A DNA stretch of 64,000 bases from Trametes villosa (taxonomy: Eukaryota > Basidiomycota > Agaricomycetes > Polyporales > Polyporaceae). Each line of letters begins with the position of its first letter. Position 1 is the stretch's first letter. The notes under the pieces were generated by a model. The model was given only the letters and a program-made list of their open reading frames with translations, was not told the origin of the DNA and made no database searches. The stretch spans positions 180,697 to 244,696 of the forward strand of contig PUDQ02000081.1 of assembly GCA_002964805.2 (NCBI GenBank), in the 5' to 3' direction. Positions 61,775 through 64,000 of this stretch are shown here, piece by piece. Both the position numbers and the translations under genes were made by a program.

Positions 61775-64000
61775 ATGACCGGACGCAAGACTGCAGGCAT
61801 TTCCCTCCTGTTGTCGGCCCTATGGGTCCAACAGGCGTGTGGGGCCCTCGTCCCTGTGGACCCTACCAAGTTCAAGGTCGGCGATATCCAGTGGTCGAAC
61901 TGCACTGGAGAGGACATCGCTCCTGGTGCAGAATGCGGGTTTGCCGTGTAAGTGACGCACTTGCCAGCTCCGTTGTCTGTGTACCCAAAGCTCACGATTC
62001 GATGCAACACAGCGTTCCTCTGGATTACTTCAATGCCACCGCGGGGGTGGCGAAGATCGCCCTCGGGCGGTTCAATGCGACTGCTCCTAACAGGAAAGGC
62101 AGCATGTTCATAAACCCCGGCGGACCAGGAGGACCAGGCGTGAGCCTCGCAACGGTCTCTGGTCCGGACATCCAACAGCTCGTACGTGCTACCCAGCCCC
62201 TATGCACCCGAGCCGTCCTAACGCGCTAGCGCAGATCGGCGAAGAATATGACATCATCGGCTTCGACCCGCGCGGGATCGGCCAGACAGAGTGAGCGTTG
62301 CGCTCACACGTCCGCACATCCCTGGGACTTACGCCGGGGTTAGGCCGGCAACGCAGTGCTTCGCGAGCCCCGCGGCGCGCCAGGCGTTCATCGCGAACAC
62401 GGTGCTCGACCGCGGGTACGACGTCGCGCCGGACGTCCAGAGCTCGGACAACCGCTACCACCTCATCCAGACGCAGCGCGACGCGGACGCACTGTACAAG
62501 GCGCAGTTCGAGGTCTGCGCGCAGACGATGGGCGACGGGCTGCGCTACATGGGCACGAGCACCGTCGTGCGCGACATTGACTTCATCACGAAGCTGTTGG
62601 ACGGCGAGAATGCGCTGATGTGAGCCTTTATTACTGACATCAGGAGCTGCGCGCACGACGTACTGACACCGCGGCGACAGCAACTTCTGGGGCCTTTCGT
62701 ATGGATCTGCCATCGGCCAATACATGGTAAACATGTATGTCCGCTGCAATTCATATCTGGAGGCTTCGTCTCATTTATTACAGGCTGCCCGATCGTGTCG
62801 GTCGCATCGTTATCGACGGTGTTCTTGATGCGGTGTCGTGGACGTGTACGTGCATGCTCCAAGACCATATGCCCACTGTGTCTTCTAGCTGACGGCTCCC
62901 GGACAGCCGTACCGTCTTTCAAATGGGAGCAGACCTTCCTGGTAAACACTGATGATGTTTACAAGCTGTTCATGTCTGAGTGTGCCGCGGTATGTTACCT
63001 ATACCAGAAGTCTGTGGACTGGACTGACAATATTTTCCTCAGGCCGGTCCTACACAATGTCCGTTGACGAAAGGCAACGAAACCGGCGCGGAGGTCCTAG
63101 CGCGAGTAGAGGACTTCGTGAACCAGCTCTATTCGTCACCTCTTGCCGTTCCTAACGCGACTGCACCCGGGATCCTGACCAGCGGTCGCGCACGTCGTAA
63201 GTCAACTCATCACAGCTGATCTTCCCTCCGTTGCTCACTCATAGCCGACTGTAGAGTTCCTCATGGGATCACTCATCTCGCCCTCGTCCTGGCCAGATGC
63301 CTCGCAAGTCATCGCGCAAGCCATCGCCGGTGACGGCACGGCAATGCTCAACGCCGTCAACACTAAGGACCTGGTAGACCTCGAGCGCTCCGCCGTCTCC
63401 TGCAACGACGAGAAGCCGATCAAGCCGCCCGCGCCCGCGGATGTCATCGACGAGCAGCTGTACACCCTCGAGCACGTCTCGCGCTTCTCGCTGTCGGTGG
63501 TGATCTCCGAGCCGGACGGCGGGTGCCAGTTCTGGCCGGTGACGCCCCCAGAGCGATTCGCGGGGCCCTTCAACCAGACCCTGAAGAACCCGATGCTCAT
63601 AATCAGTAATACGGTGCGTGCATTCGAGATCTGCGGCCGGTTATCTGGGCTAATGGCATGATAATGTATAGCTCGACCCTGCTACCCCTCTTCGGAGTGG
63701 AAAGCTCGCACTGGAGAGGCAAGGCAACGCGTCCGGAGGCCTGCTCATCCAGAACGGCCCTGGGGTACGTAGGCAGGTCTTGATGTGCCCGGTCATTTCT
63801 TACCCCTTCCTGCAGCACACTTCGCTCGCGCTGCCCTCAATTTGCACGGCCGAGGCTCTGCGCGCGTACTTCGGCAACGGCACGCTCCCCGCCCCGGGCA
63901 CGGTCTGCGAGGTCGACATGTCTCCTTTCCCTACCAACGCGACCGGGCCTGCGACCGCAAAGACCCTGAGCGTCGATGTCTCCGAACGCGAGAAGACGCT
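61775..64000 (+). CDS. Secreted alpha/beta hydrolase with TAP-like C-terminal domain (cut by window end)
   Basis: Paralogue of the gene at 40436-42774 on the other strand. Starts MTGRKTAGISLLLSALWVQQ with cleavage plausible after ACG-A, so secreted. Conserved blocks: SVPLDYFNATAGVAKIALGR, FINPGGPGGPG, EEYDIIGFDPRGIGQT, RDIDFITKLLDGENALI, the nucleophile motif FWGLSYGSAIGQYM (about 62680-62720), LPDRVGRIVIDGVLDAVSW, GGCQFWPVTPPERF, LIISNT, LDPATPLRSGKLALE (catalytic Asp) and HTSLALPSICTAEALRAYF (catalytic His). The TTG-initiated frame just upstream is not used; the ATG at 61775 is the better start. At least ten exons; the last one visible runs past 64000. Many N-x-S/T sequons fit secretion. 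Substrate unknown. Confidence 0.85.

Overview
The window reads as nuclear DNA of a filamentous basidiomycete, most likely a white-rot polypore (Agaricomycetes). Support: GC-rich genes cut by many 45-70 nt GT-AG introns, a secreted lignin-peroxidase-type class II peroxidase, four aryl-alcohol dehydrogenases, a FunK1 kinase, a KDZ transposase and TATA boxes 60-100 bp upstream of the secondary-metabolism genes. The exact species cannot be read from the sequence.

Layout. 1-7.9 kb is a transposon island: the 3' part of a KDZ transposase gene (+) followed by two unrecognised genes on the minus strand. 8.8-14.3 kb is an intact Ty1/copia retrotransposon with short identical terminal repeats, ending about 110 bp before an intron-containing tRNA-Lys(CTT). 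14.4-40.3 kb is an inverted, roughly palindromic segment. The outer arms (about 14.38-17.4 kb and 37.2-40.26 kb) each carry the same tRNA-Lys and nearly the same aryl-alcohol dehydrogenase (A and D). Two further dehydrogenases (B and C), also facing each other, lie inside. Between them sit conserved single genes: SFM1 methyltransferase, a FunK1 kinase, ribosomal protein eS30, EMC2, the trifunctional folate enzyme FOL1, a 429 bp MITE with a perfect 8-bp target duplication, and ATG1. 40.4-45.3 kb has an alpha/beta hydrolase (-) and a predicted deaminase-like gene (+). 47.1-48.5 kb is the lignin peroxidase. 49.3-50.9 kb is a DUF7587-like, possibly ADP-ribosyltransferase-fold, tail-anchored protein. 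52-55 kb is gene-poor. 55.3-60.5 kb carries a small orphan, the nucleolar WD40 protein SOF1/DCAF13 and the Paf1-complex subunit RTF1. The last 2.2 kb starts a second, secreted copy of the alpha/beta hydrolase, cut by the window end.

How the parts fit. Lignin peroxidase oxidises veratryl alcohol and lignin units to aryl aldehydes; aryl-alcohol dehydrogenases reduce such aldehydes back to alcohols with NADPH. Four dehydrogenases and one peroxidase within 33 kb form a plausible ligninolytic neighbourhood. It appears to have grown by inverted duplication in a transposon-rich part of an otherwise housekeeping chromosome region. Exon coordinates below were derived by hand from reading frames and splice consensus and may be off by a few bases.
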